This document shows, in pieces, positions 6,851-15,311 of a DNA stretch of 53,359 bases. How positions within the stretch are numbered: position 1 is the first letter of the stretch; each line of letters starts with the position of its first letter. The notes beneath the pieces were generated by a model, which saw nothing but the letters and a program-made list of their open reading frames with translations, made no database searches and was not told the origin of the DNA. The DNA comes from Christensenella sp. UBA6880 (GTDB lineage: Bacteria; Bacillota; Clostridia; Christensenellales; CAG-917), in NCBI GenBank assembly GCA_002449145.1, contig DKCG01000005.1, positions 20,273 through 73,631 of the forward strand, read 5' to 3'. The translations under genes were made by a program, and so were the position numbers.

Positions 6851-9394
6851 TTATTTAAGCGTTGGATATTGACCTTCGGTGATTTCCCATTCGCCGTTCT
6901 CGCCGAAGTCGAAGGCAAACTTGCCTTTGACGTTCTCGCTTGACAAGAACCACTCTGCCGCTTCGGAATTGCCTTGCGTATCTTCGTTGTGCTCGAACTC
7001 GGTTTCGCCGTTCAACGTAAACTTCTTGTCGCGCGCAAAGTACATCGTAGTGGTTACAAATTCCGCTTTCTTTTCGTGTTTGCCGAACATACGACCGATG
7101 TCGTTCACGCCGTCGGTGCTGTTTTCAACCACGATGTCCGTGACGGTAAAGCAGTTGGAAATCTTTTTGGTTTGATTGTTTCTGCCTGCGATTCCGCCGA
7201 CGTAGAGTTGGATTTTCTTGCCCTCTTGCAAGGTAGCCGTCGAAACATTGATAGAGCCTACGCTGTATGCGAGGTTGATTGCGCTCACACCCGTTCTGGT
7301 GCTCGAACTCGAATCGGTCTTATCGCTGAAATTGCTTCCCACGATGCCGCCGACCGCAACGATGCCGTTCTCTTTCTGCGCGACGACGTTGATGTCGACA
7401 ATGCAATAACCGTTGAGGATATAGCCTTCGTTTCTGCCGATCATACCGCCCACGCACACGATTTGAGAAATCGCGCCGCCGACTTTTGCGTTGATACTTG
7501 CGGTTGCGCTCGTGGTTATCACTCTGCCCGTATTGTCGGCGCAAACGCCGCCAAAATAAGTTTCGTCAAGGCTTTCGAGATCGCCGACCGAAATTGCGAC
7601 TTTACTTGCCGAAATCGCGCCGCCGTTGACGCCTGCAATGCCGCCTATCTTGACGAAGGATCTGCCGTTCGAGGTTTGTCCGTCGTCGTGGCAATGCGCT
7701 TTTTCAAGCGTAACGGTGACCTTGTTTGCCGAGAGCGTCGCCGCAGAATTGCTGCTGCCGCACACGCCGCCGAAAGTTAAGGATTCACAGAAGAATTTTG
7801 CGCCGAACTCGACGGTGCAATCTCTCACCATGCCCGTATCTTTGACTTGGTTGTCGCCGCTGACTTCCGCCGCGATACCGCCGAAAATCACCGCTTTCAT
7901 ACCGTAATCGAGCCAACTTTGACCCGTATAATCTTCGCCGTACGCAGTTGTCGTTGCGGTGATATTGCAATGCTCGATTTTGCCTTCGAGTACGCTTGCG
8001 ACGTAGCCTATGCGAACGAGGCTTGCATATTTGTTTTCGGTCTTTTTCACGACCAAACCGACGTTGTTGAACGTCAGATTCTTCACCGTACCCGAAACGT
8101 AGCCGAACACGGAAGCGTCCGTCGTCGAGCCGAATTTGCCTCCGCTTATCACCGCTTGCGAGGTGAGATTGTTGTCGTCCGAGTACACGCCGCCGTCAAT
8201 CGTACCCGTGAAAACGTGATCGGAATCGAACAAAGGCTCGAACTCGCTTGAAACGAAGTCAATCGATTTGAACGTAATTTCCGCTTCGAGAATTTCCGCG
8301 ATTTGCTTTTTCTCGTCTTCCGTCGGGTCTTCCTTTCTGAGCAAATCGTAGACCTCTCTGTAACTCGCGACGGAATCTATCGTGATTTGCTTCGTCCACT
8401 TTGCGTAGAGGCGCAATGTTGCGGGCGTGAAATAATCGCTAAGACCGCACGCTTGATAGAGCGTCGTGCCAGTGGTGTCGTCGGTTTTGAAAACGAAATC
8501 TTTTTGAACGACTTTTTCCTCGTCGTTTTCTGTTACGGTTTGCTCATAATACCACTTTGCAAACGTATATCCCGCTTTGCCGGCAGGCACTTTGTCCGCC
8601 GCCTCTTGGGTTATGCTCTCGGTCACGGGATAATAAACAGACTCGTAAGTGGCAGCCGAAAGAGAATCGCAATAAACCACCTCGACTTTGGGAAGCGTGG
8701 ATTTGAACATTGCGTACACGTCGATCGATCTTGTGATCTTCCACTTGTTTTCGAGTTTCACCGCCGCGTCCGAGGATGTTGCGAATTCGGTGAGTCTGAC
8801 GGGTTTGTTTTCGCCGTCGAGATAGAACCAGAACAAGAACTCGTCCCCTTCCTTTTCGGTTTTGGGGCAATCGAGATTGTCGGTGTCGTTGTAAGTCACG
8901 ATAAGTTTGGAATCCGCGCCGAGACTCGCTTGGTTGTCGCTGTCGATAATCGAATAGGTATATTTGCCGTCCTCGCCCTTTTGCGCGACGAGTTTCTTGT
9001 CGACGTGCGGCGTAAGTTCATAGGTATTGTTCGTGTAAAGTGCCGTAATTGTCGTATTCTTTGTTATGGGCGTTTGACCGAAGATAAACTCGTTCGTACC
9101 GTCTGCCGACCAGTATTTGAACGTATAGCCTGTTTTTATCGGCACGACGTCGGAGCCGTCCTTGTTTTTGGGACGAGCGACGGACGTACCCGAAAGCACG
9201 TCTTTTACGACGTTGTCGGTAAGTTTGAAGTCGTTGCTGTCAACGTTGAACGTGACGGTGTACTTTGCTTGTTCGTACTGATTGTGGCCGTTGTTGTCGT
9301 CGTCGGGCGGCGTTGTGGGATTGCATGCGATCAACACCGCGCACAAGAGCGTGGCAACGAGTACGATGCAAATTGTCATTAGCGTTTTTTTCAT
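6851..9394 (-). CDS. Large surface lipoprotein with InlB-type and GLUG-like repeats
   Basis: An 847-aa exported protein. MKKTLMTICIVL begins a lipoprotein signal peptide whose lipobox ends LIAC at Cys24, followed by a Pro/Asp/Asn-rich linker. Two Listeria-Bacteroides (InlB B-type) repeat units follow, recognised by GYTFKYWSADG and GYTFAKWYYEQ with ALY or LYAKW endings. From about residue 390 come many short beta-type repeats with VGGI.G, GGIAG and similar, resembling GLUG repeats and ending in GQYPTLK. The start is ATG 9392-9394 with AAGGTG upstream; the upstream 22 codons lack a ribosome site and precede the signal peptide. It is likely a cell-surface adhesin or scaffold; the partner is unknown. 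It has its own promoter, downstream of the sigma/anti-sigma operon. Confidence 0.88.
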   Translation of the reverse strand: MKKTLMTICIVLVATLLCAVLIACNPTTPPDDDNNGHNQYEQAKYTVTFNVDSNDFKLTDNVVKDVLSGTSVARPKNKDGSDVVPIKTGYTFKYWSADGTNEFIFGQTPITKNTTITALYTNNTYELTPHVDKKLVAQKGEDGKYTYSIIDSDNQASLGADSKLIVTYNDTDNLDCPKTEKEGDEFLFWFYLDGENKPVRLTEFATSSDAAVKLENKWKITRSIDVYAMFKSTLPKVEVVYCDSLSAATYESVYYPVTESITQEAADKVPAGKAGYTFAKWYYEQTVTENDEEKVVQKDFVFKTDDTTGTTLYQACGLSDYFTPATLRLYAKWTKQITIDSVASYREVYDLLRKEDPTEDEKKQIAEILEAEITFKSIDFVSSEFEPLFDSDHVFTGTIDGGVYSDDNNLTSQAVISGGKFGSTTDASVFGYVSGTVKNLTFNNVGLVVKKTENKYASLVRIGYVASVLEGKIEHCNITATTTAYGEDYTGQSWLDYGMKAVIFGGIAAEVSGDNQVKDTGMVRDCTVEFGAKFFCESLTFGGVCGSSNSAATLSANKVTVTLEKAHCHDDGQTSNGRSFVKIGGIAGVNGGAISASKVAISVGDLESLDETYFGGVCADNTGRVITTSATASINAKVGGAISQIVCVGGMIGRNEGYILNGYCIVDINVVAQKENGIVAVGGIVGSNFSDKTDSSSSTRTGVSAINLAYSVGSINVSTATLQEGKKIQLYVGGIAGRNNQTKKISNCFTVTDIVVENSTDGVNDIGRMFGKHEKKAEFVTTTMYFARDKKFTLNGETEFEHNEDTQGNSEAAEWFLSSENVKGKFAFDFGENGEWEITEGQYPTLK

Positions 9395-9451
9395 AATCAC
9401 CTTGCGTGCGCAGGTGCGCACAATCGTAGTATGAATAAATTTTATGAATCT

Positions 9452-9480
9452 ATTATACACACGGGGCGCGCTTTTTTCAA
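9452..9480 (-). promoter_or_regulatory. Promoter of the lipoprotein gene at 6851-9394
   Basis: Minus strand: TTGAAA (9475-9480), 17-nt spacer, TATAAT (9452-9457). The leader is about 50 nt. Confidence 0.75.
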
Positions 9481-9519
9481 CCTTATTTTGTCTTGCGCGC
9501 GCTTTTAACCTTTATCGCG

Positions 9520-10158
9520 TTATTGTTGGAATTTCGTGACGTACTCGTCGATTAGCGCGCCGACGTCGGTTTTGTCCGAACCGAGAAAATCTTTAAGTTC
9601 GAAAATCACGGCCGAATCGTTTACGGACGTATTCGCCGCATAGGGCGAGAACATATCTTTAACTGCGTTTGCAAAATCCGCTGAAACGTCTTTTCCGAGC
9701 ACGCAAATCGTGATTCTATCGCCCTCTTTTTGCTCGCATACGTCATTTATCGCGCTTTCGAGCGAATACCCTCTCTTTTGAAGATTTTGCGCGATAACGG
9801 TTTGATTTTGCTTTTCTTTGACGAACACGGAAACGGTTTCGTAATTCTCGACAACGATGCCGTACACGACGGTTTCGCCGCCCGATTCCACCTTTACGTT
9901 GACGTAGCACACCGCCACTTCGTCCTTTGCGCCGTCGGGAAGCATTGCGATTGCAAACGTCGCAAGCACCGCCGTCACCAAAAGAAGCATAACGCACCAA
10001 AGCAGCCTTACCGCAGTATGCTTGTCGAAGGCTTTGAGCGGCGTTTGTCCGTCGAGCAGTTTGTTTATCGGTGCTTTTTTCGCTCTCTGCAAAACGTCGG
10101 GGACCGTTTGAGAATTATGCTCGCTTTTGAGTTTTCCTTCAATGTCTTTAAGTCTCAT
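9520..10158 (-). CDS. Membrane anti-sigma factor-like protein
   Basis: A 212-aa protein with a cytosolic N-terminus of about 50 residues, one membrane segment (LLWCVMLLLVTAVLATFAIAML) and an extracytoplasmic C-terminal domain of about 135 residues. The layout and its position directly after an ECF sigma gene indicate an anti-sigma factor that holds the sigma factor at the membrane. The start codon (10158, MRLKDIEGK) lies inside the 3' end of the sigma gene, with AAGGA seven to eight nt upstream, so translation is coupled; a start two codons earlier is possible. The outer domain has the strand/strand/helix order seen in RsgI middle domains, but the resemblance is weak and I treat it as inference. 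Confidence 0.75.
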   Translation of the reverse strand: MRLKDIEGKLKSEHNSQTVPDVLQRAKKAPINKLLDGQTPLKAFDKHTAVRLLWCVMLLLVTAVLATFAIAMLPDGAKDEVAVCYVNVKVESGGETVVYGIVVENYETVSVFVKEKQNQTVIAQNLQKRGYSLESAINDVCEQKEGDRITICVLGKDVSADFANAVKDMFSPYAANTSVNDSAVIFELKDFLGSDKTDVGALIDEYVTKFQQ

Positions 10159-10687
10159 ATCCATCTTCCTTTTGCAGTTCTTTTTTGAGTTTTGCAAGAG
10201 CGTTGTTGTACGCCCATATCACCGATCCGACGGGTCTGCCCGTCATTTCCGCAATCTCTCGGTGCTTGAATCCCGATATTGCGTGCAGAGTTACGATTTC
10301 TCTTTCCTCGTCGCCCAGAACCTTGTTCATAGCGTTGGTCACGGGCGAGAGTTCCTCGTCAATCGAGTACGTGCCGTACTTGGCGTCGTCCTCGAACGAT
10401 TCCGTAGACTGCTCGCGCTTTGAACGATTCAACTCGTTTATCGTGGCGTTTTTGGCGATCGTGTACAGCCACGCATACGCGTTCGACCCCGCCCTGTAAT
10501 TCGATATGGTGGTTCTCAAACGAATGTACGCCGTCTGCATCATATCTTCGGCGGTCTGGTAGTTTCGGCATATCGACATAATGAACGCAAAAAGACCGCG
10601 TTTGGTATCGTTGTAGATTTGCTCAAACGCGCTTTCGTCGCCTCGTTGCAGGCGCAACATCAATTTGTCGAGTTCCTGTTTGGTCAT
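10148..10687 (-). CDS. ECF-type RNA polymerase sigma-70 factor
   Basis: A 179-aa sigma factor with region 2 (about residues 20-90; EDMMQTAYIRLRTTISNYR and AYAWLYTIAKNATINELNR) and region 4 (about 115-170; LGDEEREIVTLHAISGFKHREIAEM, split by the family's usual helix-turn-helix). There is no region 1 or 3, which fits group 4. It directs polymerase to a specific promoter set, probably envelope genes. It is co-transcribed with the anti-sigma gene, which overlaps its 3' end. The upstream sequence has no clear Shine-Dalgarno site (TAAAATAAAAAT before ATG), which is odd for a regulator in this genome. The divergent neighbour is an RsgI-like lipoprotein. Confidence 0.92.
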   Translation of the reverse strand: MTKQELDKLMLRLQRGDESAFEQIYNDTKRGLFAFIMSICRNYQTAEDMMQTAYIRLRTTISNYRAGSNAYAWLYTIAKNATINELNRSKREQSTESFEDDAKYGTYSIDEELSPVTNAMNKVLGDEEREIVTLHAISGFKHREIAEMTGRPVGSVIWAYNNALAKLKKELQKEDGYET

Positions 10688-10796
10688 ATTTTTATTTTAG
10701 CATAAGCGCAAAAATATAACAACTTATAATTATTTTTCGAAAATTTTGTTCGATTTGCCCGATTTTGCGGATTTTTGAGGAAAAATTTATGTTTCT

Positions 10797-10821
10797 TTAA
10801 GAAAAATTAATTGCTTCTTAA
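10797..10821. promoter_or_regulatory. Inverted repeat in the sigma/lipoprotein divergent region
   Basis: TTAAGAA (10797-10803) and TTCTTAA (10815-10821) are exact reverse complements with an 11-nt spacer. The region 10690-10860 is very AT-rich and must carry both divergent promoters, but I see no clear sigma-A consensus. That would fit promoters read by the ECF factor itself. Confidence 0.4.
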
Positions 10822-10858
10822 CATTTTGAGTATATTATCTATATTGTAAAGGTAAATC

Positions 10859-10944
10859 CGCGTCGTATGCGCGAGAATATGCGCGTCGTATGCGCGAGAA
10901 TATGCGCGTCGTATGCGCGAGAATATGCGCGTCGTATGCGCGCG
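10859..10944. repeat. 23-bp tandem repeat, about 3.7 copies
   Basis: The unit contains CGTCGTATGCGCGAG followed by AATATGCG. The starts of CGTCGTATGC are at 10861, 10884, 10907 and 10930, an exact 23-bp period. The three complete units are identical and the last is cut after TATGCGCG. The array ends 37 nt before the start codon of the lipoprotein gene at 10982, so it lies in that gene's leader or promoter. Short ORFs on both strands here are artefacts of the repeat. Confidence 0.95.
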
Positions 10945-10981
10945 GATTGCCGAAAACGAACGAGTAATATTCGAGGTTGCT

Positions 10982-12514
10982 ATGCGCAAGAGAATCACGC
11001 AAACGATATGTTTGGCGTTATGCCTTTTGACAACCGTCTTGTCGGCGGTCGTTCTCATTGCGTGCAATTCGGTCTACACCAACGCACCAAGCACCCCCGA
11101 GCCGCAAAAAGCAACGTCTTTCGTTTGCGTAGACGTCAATCCGTCCGTTGAACTCGTGCTTGACCAAAACAACGTGGTCATGAGCGCGTGCGGCGCAAAC
11201 ACGGACGGCAAAGCCCTGCTTTTCGAGGAAGACGGCATAGTCGGCGCGGACCTCGACGTCGCAATAGGCAACGTTGCTGCACTGTCCGTCAAATACGGCT
11301 ACATTTCGGACGGCGCAAACGTGTCCGTCGAAGTGACTTCCACTGAAGAAAACAACGATATTTTCGAAAAGATAAGCGCAAAATTCACTTCCGCGATAAA
11401 AAACGCAAATCCGTCGCTCACGGTTTCGATTTCGCATTCTTGCGACTTTGTGCTTCAATCCGAACTCGACGCGCTCAAATCCAAAAATTCCGACAATCTA
11501 ACCATTCAGAACCTCGACGTCGCAACCTATCGCCTCGTGAAAATAGCGCAACAAAACGGCGTATCCGTCGAGGATTCCCTCTCTTTGTCCCTCGACAAAC
11601 TCATTGCCGAAGCAAACGACTTTCAATCGGACTTGAACCAAAAATTCGACGACGAATACCGACTTGCAATAAACCGCGCGCAATATATCTTCGACAGCGC
11701 ACAACAAACCGTTGAAAACGGCGTATACGCTCGCTATTTCGCGAAAAAACTGTTGGATACGGCAAAGTCCGACGCGATAGACGTTGCAAAACAAGCGCTC
11801 AACACCGCAAAATACGCCGCTTCGAGCGCAAGCAAACTCGCGCTTGAGTTTTATCTCGCTTGCTCGGATTATTTCGACCAAAACCCCGTGTACGAACTTA
11901 CGCAAGAGCAATTTGACGATATTGCTTGTTTGCTCGGCACTCGTGCGGACGACTTCAAAACCAAGTATTCCGCCCCAAACGGCACGGTTAGATTCACCAA
12001 AACCGAGTTGGATTGCTTTGTGAACACGGTGTACCGCTCAAACGAAAGCGCACGCACGGAAATACAATCCGCATACGGCAACGCCGTCGAATACCTCTTG
12101 CAATTTGCACAAGAGGACGAAACGGACTTGTCCGTCGCAAAGGAAACAATGCAAAGCGTGGCAACTTATATCAAATCCGCCCTTTCTCTCGCAGACAGCG
12201 TTATGTCGTCGTTGCCGTTTGTCAAATTCGATGTAGATTCGGCTCTTGCCACCTGCATACCGAGCGACGACGATTATGCAAGCAGACAATCCGTCGAAAG
12301 CGCAATCGAACGCCTCGAAACGCAAGCCTCGCAAGCCAAAGAGCAAATGAAAGTCACCCAAGAAGACGAAGCCGCAATACGAACGCTGCTTGCTCAATCG
12401 GAAACCGTAAAAGCCATCGACTCGGCTCGCACCGCTCTGAACGAAGCCCTTGACAAAGCCAAATCCGACGCCCGCGCCCTTCTTCTTTCAATGAAATCCG
12501 CCCGCCTCGCATAA
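10982..12514 (+). CDS. Lipoprotein with RsgI-middle-like domain
   Basis: A 510-aa protein. The signal peptide MRKRITQTICLALCL ends in a lipobox with Cys28. After a Pro-rich linker, about residues 41-145 match the RsgI middle-domain pattern: VCVDVNPSVELVLDQNN, then GKALL, an Ala/Val-rich helix and GYISDGANVSVEV. In cellulolytic clostridia this domain sits on anti-sigma factors that sense extracellular glycans. Here it is on a lipoprotein, and the anti-sigma role is taken by the divergent membrane protein. Residues 150-510 are mostly helical and Ala/Lys/Glu-rich, likely coiled coils, with no domain I recognise. Start 10982 has GAGG five nt upstream; the frame is open earlier through the tandem repeat, but that part is not credible. 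Confidence 0.8.
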   Translation: MRKRITQTICLALCLLTTVLSAVVLIACNSVYTNAPSTPEPQKATSFVCVDVNPSVELVLDQNNVVMSACGANTDGKALLFEEDGIVGADLDVAIGNVAALSVKYGYISDGANVSVEVTSTEENNDIFEKISAKFTSAIKNANPSLTVSISHSCDFVLQSELDALKSKNSDNLTIQNLDVATYRLVKIAQQNGVSVEDSLSLSLDKLIAEANDFQSDLNQKFDDEYRLAINRAQYIFDSAQQTVENGVYARYFAKKLLDTAKSDAIDVAKQALNTAKYAASSASKLALEFYLACSDYFDQNPVYELTQEQFDDIACLLGTRADDFKTKYSAPNGTVRFTKTELDCFVNTVYRSNESARTEIQSAYGNAVEYLLQFAQEDETDLSVAKETMQSVATYIKSALSLADSVMSSLPFVKFDVDSALATCIPSDDDYASRQSVESAIERLETQASQAKEQMKVTQEDEAAIRTLLAQSETVKAIDSARTALNEALDKAKSDARALLLSMKSARLA

Positions 12515-12546
12515 ACGCGGAACGTAAAAATAAACGCAACAAAAAC

Positions 12547-12756
12547 TTATAATTTCAAAATATCATCAGCGGAACAATCAAGAAATGCGCATATCTTTGC
12601 GAACGTAACGAGAGAAGGCATAATTCGTCCTGAAAGATATTGCGATACCGTCGGCTTAGATACGCCTATTGCTTTTGCAAGATCACTTTTCGACTTCCCC
12701 GACAATTCTATTTCTTCTTTCAACCTTTTGCTAATTTTCGTTTCGAGTTCGCCCAT
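12547..12756 (-). CDS. XRE-family HTH transcriptional regulator
   Basis: A 69-aa regulator with one HTH domain (about residues 9-64). It shows GKSKSDLAKAIGVSKPTVSQYLSGR, i.e. the Q/S-x-x-A and P-T-V-S-Q recognition helix, and the usual C-terminal AFLDCSADDILKL. AGGTGA precedes the ATG by four nt. It is divergent from the PH-SHOCT gene. The 120 nt between them hold a perfect 13-bp inverted repeat and a palindrome placed between -35 and -10 of the neighbour's promoter, so it is very likely a repressor of both genes. Confidence 0.92.
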   Translation of the reverse strand: MGELETKISKRLKEEIELSGKSKSDLAKAIGVSKPTVSQYLSGRIMPSLVTFAKICAFLDCSADDILKL

Positions 12757-12762
12757 TTTTCA

Positions 12763-12799
12763 CCTAATAATATGACTTAATCCGTATCATATTATTAGG
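12763..12799. promoter_or_regulatory. Perfect 13-bp inverted repeat operator
   Basis: CCTAATAATATGA (12763-12775) and TCATATTATTAGG (12787-12799) are exact reverse complements with an 11-nt spacer. The repeat lies just upstream of the XRE start codon at 12756, so it probably mediates autoregulation. The outer TTAGG edge is shared with the second palindrome at 12825. Confidence 0.8.
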
Positions 12800-12817
12800 C
12801 ATTACTTAATTTTTATC

Positions 12818-12846
12818 TTGACAATTAGGCAACGCCTAACTACAAT
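12818..12846 (+). promoter_or_regulatory. Promoter of the PH-SHOCT gene with built-in operator
   Basis: TTGACA (12818-12823), 17-nt spacer, TACAAT (12841-12846). The spacer is filled by TTAGGC/AAC/GCCTAA (12825-12839), a perfect 6+3+6 palindrome. A protein bound there would block polymerase. Confidence 0.85.
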
Positions 12847-12876
12847 ATATTATATCATCTTTTAGGAACGCCGCAT

Positions 12877-13629
12877 ATGAACGAAATCAGAAAAAATCGT
12901 GAAGAAGAAATCATAATCGTACACGCTAAATGCAAAATGCCCGTTGTGCTTGTTGTTGAGTATATTGTTTTTATGATTGCTTTTGTTTTGATGATTGTTT
13001 TTGGCATATTAAAAAATAATTCTGCCTCTGGTGTTGCACTACTTCTATTTGGAATCGGTGGATTGTGCATTGATGTTCTTTCTTGCTTATCACACATTTA
13101 TTCAATTAAGCAAAACACTTGTACCGTAACAAATAAACGCATTTACAGCGTTAAAGCACTATTTTTCTCTAAAACAAGTTTTAGTTATCGCCTCGATGTG
13201 ATAGATAATGTCGAAATTAAAAATGACTTAGGGTTAAAAAAATTGGTTATTTATTTTTCGCAAGGGAAAGACGCTCAACCGCAAAAGCAAAATGGCAATA
13301 TCGTAAATGATACTTTCACGCTTGACTGTATTGACAATAATGATGAAGTTTATAACGCTATTTCAAAAATGATAAACGACGTTAAAACAGACAAGGATTT
13401 ACACACCGACATTGAAATGGCGAAAGTCGGCGCGCAAGAAAAGCAAGCTTCCGCATTTGAAAAAATTGCGATTAATTTAAGAAATACCCCGTCCGACGAT
13501 TCTCACCCTCAAAAAGTCACTGCCCCCGATTATATAGCCGAACTAAAAGGACTCAAAGAACTGCTAGACAGCGGCGTTATAACGCAGCAAGAGTTTGATG
13601 AGAAAAAAGAGCAGTTGCTAAAACAATAA
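12877..13629 (+). CDS. Membrane protein with bacterial PH-like and SHOCT domains
   Basis: A 250-aa protein with two membrane segments near residues 22-45 and 51-75. A bPH_2-type beta-rich domain follows (about 80-165; CTVTNKRIYSVKALFF, then YRLDVIDNVEIKNDLG), then a linker and a C-terminal SHOCT motif (about 218-249; LKGLKELLDSGVITQQEFDEK). SHOCT motifs are thought to mediate oligomerisation or nucleic-acid contact; PH-like domains of this kind occur in small stress-related membrane proteins. AGGAA lies about nine nt before the ATG. Base composition is clearly more AT-rich than in neighbouring housekeeping genes, consistent with recent transfer. Its promoter carries an operator for the divergent XRE regulator. 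The exact role is unknown. Confidence 0.82.
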   Translation: MNEIRKNREEEIIIVHAKCKMPVVLVVEYIVFMIAFVLMIVFGILKNNSASGVALLLFGIGGLCIDVLSCLSHIYSIKQNTCTVTNKRIYSVKALFFSKTSFSYRLDVIDNVEIKNDLGLKKLVIYFSQGKDAQPQKQNGNIVNDTFTLDCIDNNDEVYNAISKMINDVKTDKDLHTDIEMAKVGAQEKQASAFEKIAINLRNTPSDDSHPQKVTAPDYIAELKGLKELLDSGVITQQEFDEKKEQLLKQ

Positions 13630-13685
13630 CAGAACCGACAAAAAAACACAGGTCAACAACGATACCTGCGGATAGTTTGAATTTG

Positions 13686-13716
13686 AAAAGAGAGAGGAAA
13701 AAGCCTCTCTCTCTTT
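13686..13716. terminator. Bidirectional hairpin between convergent genes
   Basis: AAAGAGAGAGG / CCTCTCTCTTT-type stem with an AAAAAG loop. On the minus strand it is followed by CTTTTC and on the plus strand by TTTAGGTTTTT. It probably ends both the PH-SHOCT gene and the DUF3794 gene. Confidence 0.65.
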
Positions 13717-13735
13717 AGGTTTTTCGAGATTCTAT

Positions 13736-15226
13736 TCACTTCAACGCTCTGAAATACACGATTTTCGTATCTTCCGCAAACGGTTCGGCAAGGTCGGGAT
13801 TCTGCGCCAAAATGTCTTCGGGCATTGCGGACAGAGCCGAGCATACGTCAAGCATAGTGTCGGACGGCGAGGCGACGTACACGGACAATGCGGACGTGTT
13901 TTGCGCGCGTTCCGCGCCGACTTCCACCGCCGAGATATACGGCGCTTCGAGCGGCGAGAATCCGCAGACCGCGATTGCAACGTCAAAAGTGATGTCAAAC
14001 TCGCGTTCTCTGCGCACGACCGCGTCTATGCGCTGAATCTTGCAATCTACGCGCACTTCTTTCGAGAACGGGATTTCGCTTGCCGCCGAGATTGCAAACG
14101 GAAGTTCCGCACGCACGGAATTGTAGCCGTTTTCGTCGCGATAGATTATATCCGTATTTGCAACGCCTTCGACGATGAGTCTGTTTTCGTCGTTGACGTA
14201 CGCACGAGTCGTATAGCACCTTGCATACGGCAGAGCGCACACCTCGATTGCCGCGGGTTTGTTGTCCGAAAGCGTTGCGCTTCCGCCCACGCCCTTGACG
14301 AAATAGCCGCAGCCGTCAAAGCAAGTGTATTTTGCGGTTTTGCGTTCTATTTCCGTTTGATTGGACAGCATAAACAAGTCGGACACGATTTCGGTTTTCG
14401 AGCATCTATACGCTTGAACCTTGATTTGAATTTCGCCTTCCACGCGAATGGTATTGTCGTCCGTCACACCTTGAAGCACGATTTTGGACGATTTCAAAGC
14501 GGTGTAAAGTTTGATTGCGTCGCCCTCTTTCACGCCGTCGAGATTAAATTCTTCTTCGAGCGGAATTTCAAAAGTGTGTTGCTTGATTTCGCCGCCCTCA
14601 ACGTAGGTTACGACCGAATAGACCGCCAGTTTTGCGGTTGCGCCGCCGTCCGTCGCAAGGGACTGGCGAGTTACGGCCGTCGAAGAAAGTCCGAGCACGG
14701 ATTCGATTTCGCCGCCCACGTTCTTTTCGTCGTCAAAGGGAACGACGACCGATTTTTGCGCGATAAAGGACGGAACGTAAATCTCTTGCTTTTGCACGTA
14801 GCAATCGTCCGCATTGACAAGCACCTCGATTTCGTCGCGTTTGATTGCCGATACGCTGACCTCGAGCACCGCCGTCAGCGTGAGCGTATCCCCCGCTTCC
14901 ACGTCGGATTCGGATATAACGATGTCGCACCAAGCGCTGTCGCCCTCGACGAACTCGCCGTCCACTCTCGCCGTAAAATCGGCGTTGTAATCCACGCCCT
15001 TCGGCGTTCCGTCTTTATCCAAATACGCAAGGCGGAAATTCACTCTGCCACCCACTTGCGCATATCCGTCCTGCGCGTCAACGCTCGTCGCTCGCGCGTC
15101 TACCGCCAAAGACAATACCTTTGCAATGTTGCTCATATCCACGTCCGTCGGCGAAAACTCGACAACTCGCTCGGATGTCGGCGCAACGTAAAATTTGCTG
15201 GCACTTATTTTTTCAAAATCGAACAT
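13736..15226 (-). CDS. SipL-like protein, DUF3794 (SPOCS) repeats plus LysM-like end
   Basis: A 496-aa protein with no signal peptide. Three DUF3794/SPOCS-like beta domains can be traced (about residues 30-150, 160-280 and 300-430), for example VVEFSPTDVDMSNIAKVLSL, VPFDDEKNVGG and VRVDCKIQRIDAVV. The last 50 residues (VYVASPSDTMLDVCSAL, then PEDILAQNPDL) look like a diverged LysM. In clostridia such as C. difficile, SipL binds the SpoIVA spore-coat base and has DUF3794 plus LysM; this is the best match. GGAGGA five to six nt upstream fixes the start at 15226; eleven upstream codons are rejected. It is divergent from veg. This suggests the organism descends from spore formers, but sporulation itself cannot be shown here. 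Confidence 0.8.
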   Translation of the reverse strand: MFDFEKISASKFYVAPTSERVVEFSPTDVDMSNIAKVLSLAVDARATSVDAQDGYAQVGGRVNFRLAYLDKDGTPKGVDYNADFTARVDGEFVEGDSAWCDIVISESDVEAGDTLTLTAVLEVSVSAIKRDEIEVLVNADDCYVQKQEIYVPSFIAQKSVVVPFDDEKNVGGEIESVLGLSSTAVTRQSLATDGGATAKLAVYSVVTYVEGGEIKQHTFEIPLEEEFNLDGVKEGDAIKLYTALKSSKIVLQGVTDDNTIRVEGEIQIKVQAYRCSKTEIVSDLFMLSNQTEIERKTAKYTCFDGCGYFVKGVGGSATLSDNKPAAIEVCALPYARCYTTRAYVNDENRLIVEGVANTDIIYRDENGYNSVRAELPFAISAASEIPFSKEVRVDCKIQRIDAVVRREREFDITFDVAIAVCGFSPLEAPYISAVEVGAERAQNTSALSVYVASPSDTMLDVCSALSAMPEDILAQNPDLAEPFAEDTKIVYFRALK

Positions 15227-15311
15227 AGCATTCCTCCGTTTCACCAAAAACATATTCAAACTTCTTTGCGTTTATGCGAATAAAATTTGAATTTTCGGCA
15301 ACAATCGGTGT

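Noticed and set aside
10859..10944. 23-bp tandem repeat considered as replication iterons or a CRISPR
   Set aside because: No Rep or Cas gene and no spacers; it lies in a leader/promoter region.
10807..11067. Minus-strand ORF of 86 aa rich in RAYDAH units
   Set aside because: It is simply a translation of the 23-bp tandem repeat.
13901..15283. Plus-strand ORF (460 aa) opposite the SipL-like gene
   Set aside because: Arg/Cys/Phe-rich shadow without domains; the minus-strand gene has a strong ribosome site and DUF3794 motifs.
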